A stretch of 64,000 nt of DNA from an uncultured Gammaproteobacteria bacterium (GTDB lineage Bacteria; Pseudomonadota; Gammaproteobacteria; Arenicellales; JAANXG01): the NCBI GenBank assembly GCA_947258785.1, contig CAMYJT010000004.1, forward strand, positions 33,719 to 97,718. Reading direction: 5' to 3'. Position 1 is the first letter of the stretch; the number at the start of each line of letters is the position of its first letter. The notes beneath the pieces are model-generated. The model saw nothing but the letters and a program-made list of their open reading frames with translations. It searched no databases and had not been told where the DNA came from. Below are positions 17,584 to 26,731 of this stretch, piece after piece. Position numbers and translations under genes: made by a program.

Positions 17584-18918
17584 TCATGCCGCGGCGATCT
17601 CGGTGAAGGTCCGATCGAGCGCGATCTCGAGCTTGGTGACGATCTCGGTAAGGTGGGTGCCGCCGACTGTAAACGGTGGCGCGAGCAAAACGTGATTGCC
17701 TGACCGGCCGTCAATGGTTCCGCCCATGGGGTAACACAGGAGTCCCGCCTCCATCGCATGGGCCTTGATGGTCTGGTGCAGCTGTAACTCGGCTGCGAAG
17801 GGTTCCTTGGTCTGTCGGTTGGACACGAACTCCATACCGATCAACAGGCCGCGGCCGCGGATGTCACCGACGTAGGGATGCTCGCCGAAGCGGGCACGCA
17901 GGGCATCCTGTAGAGCCCCGCCTTGACGTACAACGTTTGCTAAAAGTCCCTGCCGCTCGATAACCCGCTGTACGGCTAGTGCAGCGGCGCAGGCCGTTGG
18001 GTGTCCCATGTAGGTGTGGCCGTGCTGAAAGAAGTGGCTGCCGAGTTCAATGGCTTGGTATATCCCGGCGTTGACGAGCAGGGCCCCGATCGGTTGGTAG
18101 CCGGCCCCGAGCCCTTTGGCAATGGTAATCATATCGGGTTGGACGCCGTCTTGTTCACACGAGAACAAAGTGCCCGTGCGTCCCATCCCGCACATGACCT
18201 CGTCGAAGATCAACAACACTCCGTACGTGTCGCAGATCTCGCGGATGCGCCGGAAATAACCGGGCACCGGCGGCACCGCCCCCGCCGTGGCGCCGACCAC
18301 CGGCTCAGCGATGAAGGCGATGACGCTGTTACTGCCCAGCTGCTGAATCTTGTGCTCCAGCTCGTCAGCGGTGCGCAGGCCGTATGCCGCTTCACTTTCG
18401 TCCGGCTCGCGCCCGCGATAGGCGTAACACGGCGAGATGTGGTGTGTCTCGATCAACAGGGGTTCGAACTGGCGCCGCCGCAACTGGTTGCCGCCCACGG
18501 CCAGCGCGCCGAGCGTATTGCCGTGGAAACTCTGCCGGCGGGCAATGAAGTGCCGTCGCTGCGGTTCGCCCCTTTCCAGGAAAACCTGCCGCGCCAGTTT
18601 CAGGCTGGCCTCCATCGCCTCGGAGCCCCCGCTCACAAAATACACCCGGTACATCCCCGGGCTTCGCTCGACTAGAAATTCGGCCAGTTCCTCCGCCGGC
18701 TGACTGGTAAAAAATGCAGAGTGGACGTACGGAATTGCGTCCAGCTGGGCCTTGATCGCGGCGATGACGTCGGCGTGGTTGTACCCGAGGCAGGACACGG
18801 CGGCCCCGCCCGACGCGTCCAAATAGCGCTTGCCGGTGGTGTCAATGACATAAGGGCCGTCGCCGTGGGCCGCCACGGGAAAGCTTGTCCTGGTGTGTCG
18901 ATGGAAAACCCTGCTCAA
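17584..18918 (-). CDS. Class III PLP-dependent aminotransferase
   Basis: A 444-aa fold-type I aminotransferase. The PLP lysine is Lys268 in ITIAKGLGAGYQPIGALL, and the pyridine-binding Asp is in LIFDEVMCGMGRTG. Other signatures are FVSGGSEAMEASLKLAR, RRQSFHGNTLGALA and HTYMGHPTACAAALA. The family includes omega-amino acid:pyruvate, taurine and diamine transaminases. The decayed xsc and BKACE-like pieces nearby hint at an eroded amino-acid or sulfonate catabolic locus, but that is inference. Confidence 0.9.
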   Translation of the reverse strand: MSRVFHRHTRTSFPVAAHGDGPYVIDTTGKRYLDASGGAAVSCLGYNHADVIAAIKAQLDAIPYVHSAFFTSQPAEELAEFLVERSPGMYRVYFVSGGSEAMEASLKLARQVFLERGEPQRRHFIARRQSFHGNTLGALAVGGNQLRRRQFEPLLIETHHISPCYAYRGREPDESEAAYGLRTADELEHKIQQLGSNSVIAFIAEPVVGATAGAVPPVPGYFRRIREICDTYGVLLIFDEVMCGMGRTGTLFSCEQDGVQPDMITIAKGLGAGYQPIGALLVNAGIYQAIELGSHFFQHGHTYMGHPTACAAALAVQRVIERQGLLANVVRQGGALQDALRARFGEHPYVGDIRGRGLLIGMEFVSNRQTKEPFAAELQLHQTIKAHAMEAGLLCYPMGGTIDGRSGNHVLLAPPFTVGGTHLTEIVTKLEIALDRTFTEIAAA

Positions 18919-19116
18919 GGCTTGGAATTATTACTTATTTTGAATGGGTATTGTAGCGCGAAGAGTGGCCGACCTATACGTGTTGCAGGCCCAAGCCGGT
19001 ACGGGACCCCTTGGGTCCGGCATCTAACTCAAACGTGTCGCCGTCTTGGTGGCCGACGCAGGCAGTTGTACGAAGTACCTAAATTTCGGCCGTGCAGCTT
19101 GGGCCCGACGACGAAG

Positions 19117-19422
19117 CTATGGTTCCCTGGGGATGGATTTCAACACTGCCCTGATCTCTTCCGTGATGCGTTCCAGTTCGCGCCGTTGCCGTTTCACCTC
19201 GCTGATCCGGCGTTCCAATTCTCTGGACTGCCGGTCGAGTTCGTCACCGGACGGGCGGTAAAGGGGTGTGCCGGCGCCGCCCACCGTGACACCGGTCGTC
19301 TGTGGTACCGCTTCGGCAAGGGGCTCGTAGGTGGAGGCGGTCATCGTGGAGCACCCAGCCATGACCACGGCCAAGGCTAACGCGAAACGTCCGAACAACT
19401 CAGTTGACCGGCGTCGGGTCAT
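19117..19422 (-). CDS. Predicted lipoprotein with C-terminal coiled coil
   Basis: About 101 aa. A signal peptide ends in VVMAGCSTM. The C-terminal half is a highly charged coiled coil (DELDRQSRELERRISEVKRQ). The second half resembles that of the next upstream gene (QRRELERITEEIRAVLKSIP against QRRELEALKDELKEILESQP), so the two look like tandem paralogues. The Met before TRRRSTELF was chosen because it gives a classical n-region; an in-frame Met nine codons earlier is possible. Confidence 0.65.
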   Translation of the reverse strand: MTRRRSTELFGRFALALAVVMAGCSTMTASTYEPLAEAVPQTTGVTVGGAGTPLYRPSGDELDRQSRELERRISEVKRQRRELERITEEIRAVLKSIPREP

Positions 19423-19505
19423 GAACCGAAATGTTGGAGGTTGGTGCATGGCTGGACTGTAATATGGCCATCGGCCGCAGCACAAGTGATCAAAAGGAAA
19501 TACAG

Positions 19506-19546
19506 AAGAAATAAATAAAGGGGTCGGTGTGTGCAACACCGACCCC
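19506..19546 (-). terminator. Rho-independent terminator
   Basis: An 11-bp perfect stem (GGGGTCGGTGT / ACACCGACCCC) has a 5-base loop and, read on the minus strand, is followed by TTTATTTATTTCT. It ends the transcript of the upstream coiled-coil lipoprotein gene and separates the two paralogues. Confidence 0.85.
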
Positions 19547-19569
19547 CTTGGTTTACGTCGTGGTTTTTC

Positions 19570-19947
19570 CTACTTTGCGCGTGGCTGCGACTCAAGGATC
19601 TCCTTGAGCTCATCCTTGAGCGCCTCTAATTCCCGGCGCTGCCGCTCGAGTTCCTGAATCTGCTGATCGAATTCCTTGGTCTGCTGGTCCAGACGCTGCA
19701 TGCGGGCCTGGTTCTGCGGAGAATCGGGCCGGTTATCGTGTTGTTCCGCATCCTTGCCGATCCCCCGTTCAAAGACCAGGGCTCCCCGCTCACCGGTCAA
19801 CAAACCCGGTCCTTCGGGGATATCCTCGTTGGTCCTGGTCGGGTCCGGTTGCGGTGGACCCGAGCCGCGTATGGCGCAGCCGCTGATCAAGAAAACGGAG
19901 GTAAGGGCGGCCAGGATCGCTCGCGCGCACGATGCTTTTACCGCCAC
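19570..19947 (-). CDS. Predicted lipoprotein with C-terminal coiled coil
   Basis: A 125-aa protein. The signal peptide ends in a lipobox (VFLISGCAIRG), followed by a Pro/Gly-rich linker and a charged coiled coil (TKEFDQQIQELERQRRELEA). It lies 35 bases downstream of the porin gene on the same strand. The coiled coil could bridge to peptidoglycan or organise the porin, in the manner of small Lpp-type proteins. That is inference. Confidence 0.75.
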   Translation of the reverse strand: MAVKASCARAILAALTSVFLISGCAIRGSGPPQPDPTRTNEDIPEGPGLLTGERGALVFERGIGKDAEQHDNRPDSPQNQARMQRLDQQTKEFDQQIQELERQRRELEALKDELKEILESQPRAK

Positions 19948-19981
19948 CCTTACCTCCGGATCAGAACGTTAAAGAAAACGC

Positions 19982-21040
19982 TTAGAACTTCACCCGCGAA
20001 CCGACGAACACGCCGCTGAGATCTTCAACCGCGGTGCCGGGCCGGTCAAGTTCGGCCTTCCAGAGACCGCCGTACAATTCCACACCGTGGTCCTTCAAGT
20101 TGTGGACGTACTCGATGCCGTACTTCTTGCCTTCATCGTTGACTTTTTTCACGTCATCGGTCTGGTGGTAGGCCGCCGTTAGGGAGCCGGATGCCAGCTT
20201 CTGACCGATCTTGAGATACCAGCCGGAAGGATCCTCGGCCGCACCGTCCGGAGACCGCTGGCCCCAGTGGCCGGTAATGTTGAAGCCGTTACCCATCAAC
20301 ATGGACGCGGATAGGCCGATCTGGTCACCGTCAAAGGAACCGACCCCGACGCCCTCGGTGTCCACGTAGCCGATCGCGGCACCGAATTTGCCGCCGCCGG
20401 CCAGTTTCTGGTTGACCCGCGCGGCCAGCTCAAACTTCTCTTGGCCTACGTCACCGGACAGCACCACCGGCCCTAAGGCGGGGGTGTCGTAGCGGAGCCG
20501 CACGTTCCGGCTCAGGCCGTCAAAGTTGGAGAAGACGCCGCCGTAGTTGGAGACTTCGGCGTTACCCGGGGTACGGAATTGCAAGCCGCCCAGGTGGAAG
20601 TCACCGGAGTTGCTCGCGATCCAGGTGCCCGAGAAGTCGGTCTCCGAGGTGCCGTTGGCGGCGCCGTTGCCACGACCGAGGGACACCTTACCGAAGGGAC
20701 CGCTGAACCAGAGATCACGCAGACGATTTTCCTGGTCTTTGTCCAGATCGCCGTCACCAATATCCATATTGGCCGAGTCGTTGAACTGCCAGTCGGTCTC
20801 CCAAATGACGCCGGCCTTCAACCCGTTGCCGAGATCGGTACTGCCGGTGATCTTGGTCCGGGTGCCGCTGTTGTTGTTGTCGGCGATCAGCACGTCGTCG
20901 TTGACCCCGTTGTCGGCAAAGCCGATCAAGTAACTGATCTGACCGGACAGCTTGGCGCTAACCTTCGCGGCCTGGGCGGCGCCCGGGACCACGGCCGCCG
21001 CGACAGCTATGGCGATCAGGGTTTTTGCAGGACATTTCAT
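19982..21040 (-). CDS. Outer-membrane porin (Porin_4-like)
   Basis: A 352-aa protein with a signal peptide (MKCPAKTLIAIAVAAAVVPG ending AQA). The mature part shows the amphipathic strand pattern of a trimeric porin (VSAKLSGQISYLIGFADNG, LKAGVIWETDWQF, RLRDLWFSGPFGKVSLGRG) and ends in a terminal Phe (GSRVKF), the signal for barrel assembly. A good purine-rich ribosome site precedes the start. Likely a diffusion channel for small solutes. Its position beside the TRAP transporter may mean a shared substrate route. Confidence 0.9.
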   Translation of the reverse strand: MKCPAKTLIAIAVAAAVVPGAAQAAKVSAKLSGQISYLIGFADNGVNDDVLIADNNNSGTRTKITGSTDLGNGLKAGVIWETDWQFNDSANMDIGDGDLDKDQENRLRDLWFSGPFGKVSLGRGNGAANGTSETDFSGTWIASNSGDFHLGGLQFRTPGNAEVSNYGGVFSNFDGLSRNVRLRYDTPALGPVVLSGDVGQEKFELAARVNQKLAGGGKFGAAIGYVDTEGVGVGSFDGDQIGLSASMLMGNGFNITGHWGQRSPDGAAEDPSGWYLKIGQKLASGSLTAAYHQTDDVKKVNDEGKKYGIEYVHNLKDHGVELYGGLWKAELDRPGTAVEDLSGVFVGSRVKF

Positions 21041-21291
21041 TACGGATTGCCTCCTATTTATTGGAAGTTATAGTTTCATGCTTGAAACAACAAACTTTTC
21101 CTGTTGCACGAACCTGCTAACGAAAAGGCTCCTCAAGGAACCTGAACGTGTATATAGCACGGCCGTTGTACATTCGCAACATCTATTGTGTCGCTTACAC
21201 AACAATGTTTGAATCAGTGTTGCTAAAAAGAGACAATCGGGGCGGCAGTCTGCACGGCGCCCACCGACCGGTGGGGATGCATGCCCAATGA

Positions 21292-21723
21292 TCAATGCCG
21301 CACGACCAGTACCGAGCAGTGGGCATGCGTCACCACCTTGGCGGTACACGAGCCCAGCAGGGCCTGCTGTAGGGCCGGGCGGTCGTGGGGCGGCATGACG
21401 ATGAGGTCGGCGCCGATTGCGCGCGCTTGTTCAATAATGCGATCGGCCGGATGGCCCTCCAGCACCTCCGGCGTGGCCGACACTGGCGCCGGCACGGTCT
21501 CGGCAAGATAATCCTCAAGCTCCCGGGCCACTTTTTTTTTGGCCCGCTGCATCGCGTCGGGGGGAAAGAATGACGCCACCAGCGGCATCCCGAAGCCGGG
21601 CACGACCGTCAACACATGGATGTCGGCCTTGTTCTCCAGGGCCTCGGTGACCGCCACCTGCATGGCCCGGGCGGTGAGGCTGGTGTCTTCCAGATTGACT
21701 GGGACGAGGATGGTTTTAAACAT
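21292..21723 (-). CDS. Universal stress protein (UspA family)
   Basis: A 143-aa single Usp domain: MFKTILVPVNLEDTSLTARA at the start and IGADLIVMPPHDRPALQQAL followed by LLGSCTAKVVTHAHCSVLVV at the end. The nucleotide-binding loop G-x2-G-x9-G-(S/T) is only partly conserved. It lies 39 bases downstream of the TRAP permease on the same strand. A UspA gene linked to a TRAP transporter is a recurrent arrangement. Confidence 0.9.
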   Translation of the reverse strand: MFKTILVPVNLEDTSLTARAMQVAVTEALENKADIHVLTVVPGFGMPLVASFFPPDAMQRAKKKVARELEDYLAETVPAPVSATPEVLEGHPADRIIEQARAIGADLIVMPPHDRPALQQALLGSCTAKVVTHAHCSVLVVRH

Positions 21724-21762
21724 TTGGTTGTCCTGAATTGTGCCTGTTTGTGCATACTTTGT

Positions 21763-24348
21763 TCATGCCGGCACCGCTGCCAGCTTTGCGCGGCGGCCGC
21801 GTTGCATGAACCAGATCAACGCTAGCAACGCCAGCGCGGGGATGAACACCAGTTGCTTGGGTGGCCGCTCGGACGGTACTTGTACCTTGAGGATCTCCTG
21901 GTCAAAGTCGACGCCGGCCTTCTCCGCGGGACTGCCGAACACTACGTTGTCCACTAGCATCTTACCCGCTTCGTCGCGCAGTTCGAGCCCGGCCTCAGCG
22001 AGCCGTTCCGCACCGGAGGTTGCCTTGCCCATGGGTAGCATCACCGTCTTTTGAAACACCGTGCCGTCGTCCTTCTCCCCGCCGAGCGTGACCCGCAGCT
22101 GGGTGTCGGGTTCGGCTTTTTCCGCGAGCTGGCTCAACTCGCCGGCGGGTCTTTCCTGCAGTGGTGGGAACACCATGTCCCAGAAGAAGCCCGGCCGGAA
22201 CAATGCAAACGCCACCAGCAACATGGCCAGGGTTTCCCAGATGCGGTTCTTGACCAGGAAGAATCCCTGGGTGGCGGCGGCAAAGGTGAGCATCGCCACC
22301 ACCGCAGCGGCGACTACGATGACGAGATGGAAGGCGTTGTGGACGCCGATCATCAATATCTCGGTGTTGAAGATGAACAGGAACGGCAGGATCGCGGTGC
22401 GGATATCATAGGTGAATCCCTGGATGCCGGTGCGGATCGGGTCGCCGCCGGAGATTGCCGCCGCCGCGAACGCGGCGAGCCCCACCGGGGGCGTGTCGTC
22501 GGCGAGGATGCCGAAGTAAAACACGAACAAATGCACTGCAATCAAGGGCACGATCAACCCGGTCTGGGCACCCAGGGTCACGATCACCGGAGCCATCAAG
22601 GTCGAGACGACAATGTAGTTGGCGGTGGTCGGCAGTCCCATGCCGAGTATCAGGCTGATAATGGCGGTGAAGATGAGAATCAGAAACAAGTTGCCGCCGG
22701 AGATGAACTCCACGAACTCGGTCATCACCAGGCCGATACCGGTGAGGGTCACGGTGCCGACCACGATGCCGGCGGCGGCGGTGGCGACGCCGATGCCGAT
22801 CATGTTGCGCGCCCCGGCCACCAGGCCGTCCAAAAGGTCTTGAAATCCGTGACCCAGGGAAAACTGATCGCCATGCAGCCGACGGAACAATCCCTTGAGG
22901 GGCCGCTGGGTGATGACGATGCACAGCATGAACACCGTCGCCCAGAATGCCGACAGGCCCGGCGACAGCCGCTCGATGGTCAGGCACCAGATCAGCACCA
23001 CAATCGGCAACAGGAAGTAGAATCCGGATTTGGCGGTGGGCCCCAGTTCCGGTAACTCGTCGATCTCGTGACTGACATCGAGCTCCGGCACTGTGCACGA
23101 ATACTTGAGCAGTCCCAGGTAGGCGATCACCAACAGCGCCGAAGCGATCCATGGGGTGGCGTCGCCGGCGACGACCTTTATCCAGCCAAGGCCGTAATAC
23201 ACCACGCCGGACAGCACGATCAACAAGGTCACGGTCATCAGAAACGACAACAAGGACTGCTGCAGGGTGCGCTGGGTGCGCCGGGGCAGGCCCTTGAGGT
23301 CCAGTTTGCATGCTTCGAGATGAACGATGTAGACCAGGGCGACATAGGAGATGATTGCCGGCAAGAAGGCGTGCTTGATCACCTCGACATAGGAGATGCC
23401 GACGTATTCGACCATCAAGAACGCCGCGGCGCCCATGATCGGTGGGGTGAGCTGGCCGTTGGTGGACGAGGCGACCTCCACCGCGCCGGCCTTTTCCGCC
23501 GGGAACCCGACCCGCTTCATCAGCGGGATGGTGAAGGTGCCGGTGGTGACGACATTGGCGATGGATGAGCCGGACACCAGGCCGGTGAGGCCCGAGGACA
23601 CCACCGCGGCCTTGGCCGGGCCGCCGCGCATGTGCCCCAGCGCCGCGAACGCGACGCGAATAAAATAATTGCCGGCGCCGGCCTTTTCCAGCAGCGAGCC
23701 GAACAGGACGAACATGAACACCATGGAGGTCGACACCCCGAGGGCGACCCCGAATACACCCTCGGTGGATAGCCAATAATGGGACATGCCCTTGTTGAGG
23801 CTGGCCCCTTTGTGCGCGATCACGTCCGGCATATACGGTCCGGCAAAGGTATAGAGGATGAACACACTGGCGACCACCATCAACGGCGGCCCCAATGCGC
23901 GGCGCGTGGCCTCGAGCAGCAGTATCAAACCGAGCACCGCAACCACCAGATCCACGGTGATCGGAGCGCCCGGACGGTCGGAGAGTTGCACGTAGAAGAT
24001 GAAGATGTATGCCGCGCAGAAAGCACCGACCAATGACATGATCCAGTCCTGGATGGGGATGTAATGGCGCGGTGACGACCTGAATGTCGGATAGGCGGTG
24101 TAGGCGAGGAAGATCGCGAATGCCAGATGGATCGCGCGCGCCTCGGTGTCGTTGAGTACGCCGATGCCCAACATAAAGGGCAGTGGCGATGCGTACCACA
24201 ACTGGAACAACGACCACACCAGCGGAATGATGATCAGAAGTTTGGCGGGGATGCCGGCCGGTGTGCGTGCGCCGGTATCCGCCTCCGCGATCATCTCCTG
24301 AACATCGCTGTTGTTGGCGCCCTGGTTTGTTTTTGGTTGTTCGCTCAT
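21763..24348 (-). CDS. TRAP transporter fused permease (TAXI type, DctQM fusion)
   Basis: An 861-aa inner-membrane protein with about 18 hydrophobic segments. The N-terminal third corresponds to the small DctQ-like subunit, and the central part to DctM, with the characteristic SGLTGLVSGSSIANVVTTGT and LGMGLPTTANYIV. The last 90 residues form a PDZ-like / DUF3394 segment (NVVFGSPAEKAGVDFDQEIL) ending in a final helix. It imports an organic acid or related solute with sodium or protons, using the two periplasmic binding proteins encoded upstream. Confidence 0.93.
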   Translation of the reverse strand: MSEQPKTNQGANNSDVQEMIAEADTGARTPAGIPAKLLIIIPLVWSLFQLWYASPLPFMLGIGVLNDTEARAIHLAFAIFLAYTAYPTFRSSPRHYIPIQDWIMSLVGAFCAAYIFIFYVQLSDRPGAPITVDLVVAVLGLILLLEATRRALGPPLMVVASVFILYTFAGPYMPDVIAHKGASLNKGMSHYWLSTEGVFGVALGVSTSMVFMFVLFGSLLEKAGAGNYFIRVAFAALGHMRGGPAKAAVVSSGLTGLVSGSSIANVVTTGTFTIPLMKRVGFPAEKAGAVEVASSTNGQLTPPIMGAAAFLMVEYVGISYVEVIKHAFLPAIISYVALVYIVHLEACKLDLKGLPRRTQRTLQQSLLSFLMTVTLLIVLSGVVYYGLGWIKVVAGDATPWIASALLVIAYLGLLKYSCTVPELDVSHEIDELPELGPTAKSGFYFLLPIVVLIWCLTIERLSPGLSAFWATVFMLCIVITQRPLKGLFRRLHGDQFSLGHGFQDLLDGLVAGARNMIGIGVATAAAGIVVGTVTLTGIGLVMTEFVEFISGGNLFLILIFTAIISLILGMGLPTTANYIVVSTLMAPVIVTLGAQTGLIVPLIAVHLFVFYFGILADDTPPVGLAAFAAAAISGGDPIRTGIQGFTYDIRTAILPFLFIFNTEILMIGVHNAFHLVIVVAAAVVAMLTFAAATQGFFLVKNRIWETLAMLLVAFALFRPGFFWDMVFPPLQERPAGELSQLAEKAEPDTQLRVTLGGEKDDGTVFQKTVMLPMGKATSGAERLAEAGLELRDEAGKMLVDNVVFGSPAEKAGVDFDQEILKVQVPSERPPKQLVFIPALALLALIWFMQRGRRAKLAAVPA

Positions 24349-24376
24349 TACAAATTATCCATCGGAATAGAAAACA

Positions 24377-24412
24377 GGGTCAGACCCCATTTTTGAAATG
24401 GTGTCTGACCCC
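24377..24412 (-). terminator. Hairpin between binding-protein and permease genes
   Basis: Two arms (GGGTCAGACCCCATTT and AAATGGTGTCTGACCC) pair over about 15 bp with one mismatch and a tiny loop. Read on the minus strand the hairpin is followed by TGTTTTCT. It may act as a partial terminator that keeps binding-protein levels above permease levels. The GGGTCAGACCCC core also resembles widespread palindromic intergenic repeats. Confidence 0.6.
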
Positions 24413-24425
24413 AATTGCCATGTAC

Positions 24426-25394
24426 TCAATTCAAATCCCATTTTTCTCGGAAATAATTTTGTGCACCGTTGTGCAGGGGCGCCGTCAGTCCGTCACGGAT
24501 CATCGTTTCCGGCACCAGTGTACCCAAGGCGGGATGCAGTTTGCGGAACTGCTCCAGGTTCTCGAACACCGCCTCGACAAGCTTGTAAATTGTCTCCGCC
24601 GGAACATCCGACGAACTCACCACCGTGGCCTTGACGCCGAATGTGCGCACCGGTTCGGATATGCCGGGATACATACCGCCGGGAATGATGGTGTAGGCGT
24701 AATAGGGATTGTCGGCTACCAGCTTATCGATGACCGGGCCGTTGACGGTGGCGATGGTGGCGTCGCACAGACCAGCGGCCTTGGCGACCGAGGCATTGGG
24801 ATGCCCGACGGTGTACACCATGGCCTCGATTCGATCGAGACACAGGGCCAGGGACTGTTCCGCCGCGTTGAGTTCGGTCGCCAACAAAAAATCTTTCTTG
24901 GTCCAGCCCAGTGCCTTCATCACCAGTTCCATGGTGGCCCGCTGGCCGGAGCCGGGATTGCCGATGTTGACCCGGTGGCCCTGGAGATCCTCCAGGCGTC
25001 GGATTCCCGAGTCGCGTCCCACCACCAGGGTGAACGGTTCGCCGTGCAATGAAAACAATGCGCGCAGGTTGTCAAACGATCCATCCATGAATTTAACCGG
25101 ACCGGTGCCCTTGACCGCGTGATACTGCCAGTCCGACTGCGCGATGCCGACGTCGATCGCGCCGTTGCGTACGTTATTAAGATTGTGCAGCGAGCCTGGC
25201 GTGGAGACCGCCTTGCAGGAGATGCCGTCGACCTTGGTGTTGACCAGACGGCAGATGGCCCGTCCAGCATGATAGTAGACGCCAGCCGTGCTCCCGGTGC
25301 CGATGATGATCTGTTGCTCCGCCGCCGCGGTGCACGCGGTGAGCAACAGGAGCGCCAGCAACACCGGCGCCCATGTGGTGTGGGCATGTCTCAT
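24426..25394 (-). CDS. TAXI-family TRAP solute-binding protein (first copy)
   Basis: A 322-aa periplasmic binding protein with signal peptide and lipobox-like LLTACTAAAE. TAXI-family signatures: IIIGTGSTAGVYYHAGRAIC near the N-terminus and [20 protein letters not shown] in the middle. It starts at an ATG with an AGGAGA ribosome site; a longer upstream form lacks one. It is similar throughout to the next upstream gene, so the pair looks like a duplication that has diverged. Confidence 0.92.
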   Translation of the reverse strand: MRHAHTTWAPVLLALLLLTACTAAAEQQIIIGTGSTAGVYYHAGRAICRLVNTKVDGISCKAVSTPGSLHNLNNVRNGAIDVGIAQSDWQYHAVKGTGPVKFMDGSFDNLRALFSLHGEPFTLVVGRDSGIRRLEDLQGHRVNIGNPGSGQRATMELVMKALGWTKKDFLLATELNAAEQSLALCLDRIEAMVYTVGHPNASVAKAAGLCDATIATVNGPVIDKLVADNPYYAYTIIPGGMYPGISEPVRTFGVKATVVSSSDVPAETIYKLVEAVFENLEQFRKLHPALGTLVPETMIRDGLTAPLHNGAQNYFREKWDLN

Positions 25395-25487
25395 TGGCTC
25401 TCCTTTCGCGGCGCAACCGGAGCCGCGTGTGCGCTCAGGGCGCAACATGCTTCCCCAGACCGGGAGCACCTGCGAATGCCGACAATA

Positions 25488-25523
25488 GGCCCGGGGGAAC
25501 GACCTGGTGGTGTCCCCCGGGCC
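25488..25523 (-). terminator. Terminator-like hairpin between the two binding-protein genes
   Basis: An 11-bp G+C-rich stem (GGCCCGGGGGA / TCCCCCGGGCC) with a 14-base loop lies just after the stop of the upstream binding-protein gene on the minus strand. No long T-run follows, so it may stabilise the mRNA end rather than stop transcription fully. Confidence 0.6.
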
Positions 25524-25533
25524 CGATTGCCTG

Positions 25534-26514
25534 TTAGAGCAGTCCGGCTTCCTTGTAATACTTTGCGGCGCCGTCGTGCAGCGGTGCGGACAACCCGTCT
25601 TTCACCATCGCCTTCTTATCGAGCACGCCAAACGCCGGATGCAGCTTTTTGAACTGATCGAAGTTCTCGAACACTGCCTTGACCACTTGGTAGATAACAT
25701 CGCTGGCAACATTAGTGGAAGACACGAAGGTCGCGCCGACGCCGAACGTCTTGACGTCGCTATCGCTGCCGCGGTACATGCCACCTGGGATGGTGGCATG
25801 GCGGTAGTAGGAATTTTCGTTGACCAATTTATCGATGGCGCTTCCCGATACCTCGACGATGACCGCATCGCACGACGTTGTCGCTTCCTTGATGGAGCCA
25901 CTGGGATGGCCGACGGTGAACACCATGGCGTCGATCTTGTTGTCGCACAGGGCCCTGGACTGTTCCGCGGATTTCAGCTCCGAGGCCAGTTTGAAATCGC
26001 CCATCTTCCAGCCCAGCGCCTCCATGACCACTTCCATGGTACCGCGTTGACCGGAACCGGGATTGCCGACGTTGACCCGCTTGCCCTTGAGGTCGGAGAA
26101 TTTCTTGATGCCGGAATCGGCGCGTGCGACCACGGTGAAAGGCTCAGGATGCACGGAGAATACTGCACGCAGCGCCTTGTTCGCGCCTTTATCCTTGAAC
26201 TTGCTGGTGCCGTTGTAGGCGTGAAACTGCCAGTCGGACTGGGCGACGCCCATGTCCAGCTCGCCGGCCCGGATGGTGTTCAGGTTGTAGACCGAGCCGC
26301 CGGTGCTCTCCACCGAGCAGCGGATGCCATGGTCTTTACGGCCTTTATTTACCAGCCGGCAGATTGCGCCCCCGGTGGGGTAATACACGCCGGTGACGCC
26401 ACCGGTACCGATAGTGACGAAGGTGTCGGCCCTGACCACTGGTGCCGCAAAGAACGACAGGGCGGTTGCCAGCGCAGCCACGAGTGATACGGTGAAGTTG
26501 TTTTTATACGGCAT
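25534..26514 (-). CDS. TAXI-family TRAP solute-binding protein (second copy)
   Basis: A 326-aa protein with a cleavable signal peptide ([18 protein letters not shown]). Signatures: [20 protein letters not shown] and [20 protein letters not shown], which match the first copy closely. The ATG is preceded by GGGAGGAA. A strong hairpin follows it. It is probably the first gene of the transporter transcript. Confidence 0.93.
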   Translation of the reverse strand: MPYKNNFTVSLVAALATALSFFAAPVVRADTFVTIGTGGVTGVYYPTGGAICRLVNKGRKDHGIRCSVESTGGSVYNLNTIRAGELDMGVAQSDWQFHAYNGTSKFKDKGANKALRAVFSVHPEPFTVVARADSGIKKFSDLKGKRVNVGNPGSGQRGTMEVVMEALGWKMGDFKLASELKSAEQSRALCDNKIDAMVFTVGHPSGSIKEATTSCDAVIVEVSGSAIDKLVNENSYYRHATIPGGMYRGSDSDVKTFGVGATFVSSTNVASDVIYQVVKAVFENFDQFKKLHPAFGVLDKKAMVKDGLSAPLHDGAAKYYKEAGLL

Positions 26515-26731
26515 GAGATTCCTCCCGATGATGCGTTGAAAATAATGATAATTCCACGGGTCAAACTTACCACTCACACAGTCGCGGGTCCATGGCTGAT
26601 TTGGATTTCGTGACATCTTTCAAACGTGAAACAATGGAGTCCGGAGCCTTGGGTTGACGCCCCATTCGTTCGAAAGCCTGCAGGCGCGCACTTCCGGCAT
26701 TGACAGATAATCTTGCAAATTAATTCTAAGA

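Noticed and set aside
22051..24217. Long open frames (334 and 603 aa) overlapping the TRAP permease gene
   Set aside because: They arise from G+C-rich codon bias opposite or out of frame with a clearly identified transporter, have Arg/His/Gly-rich composition and match no family.
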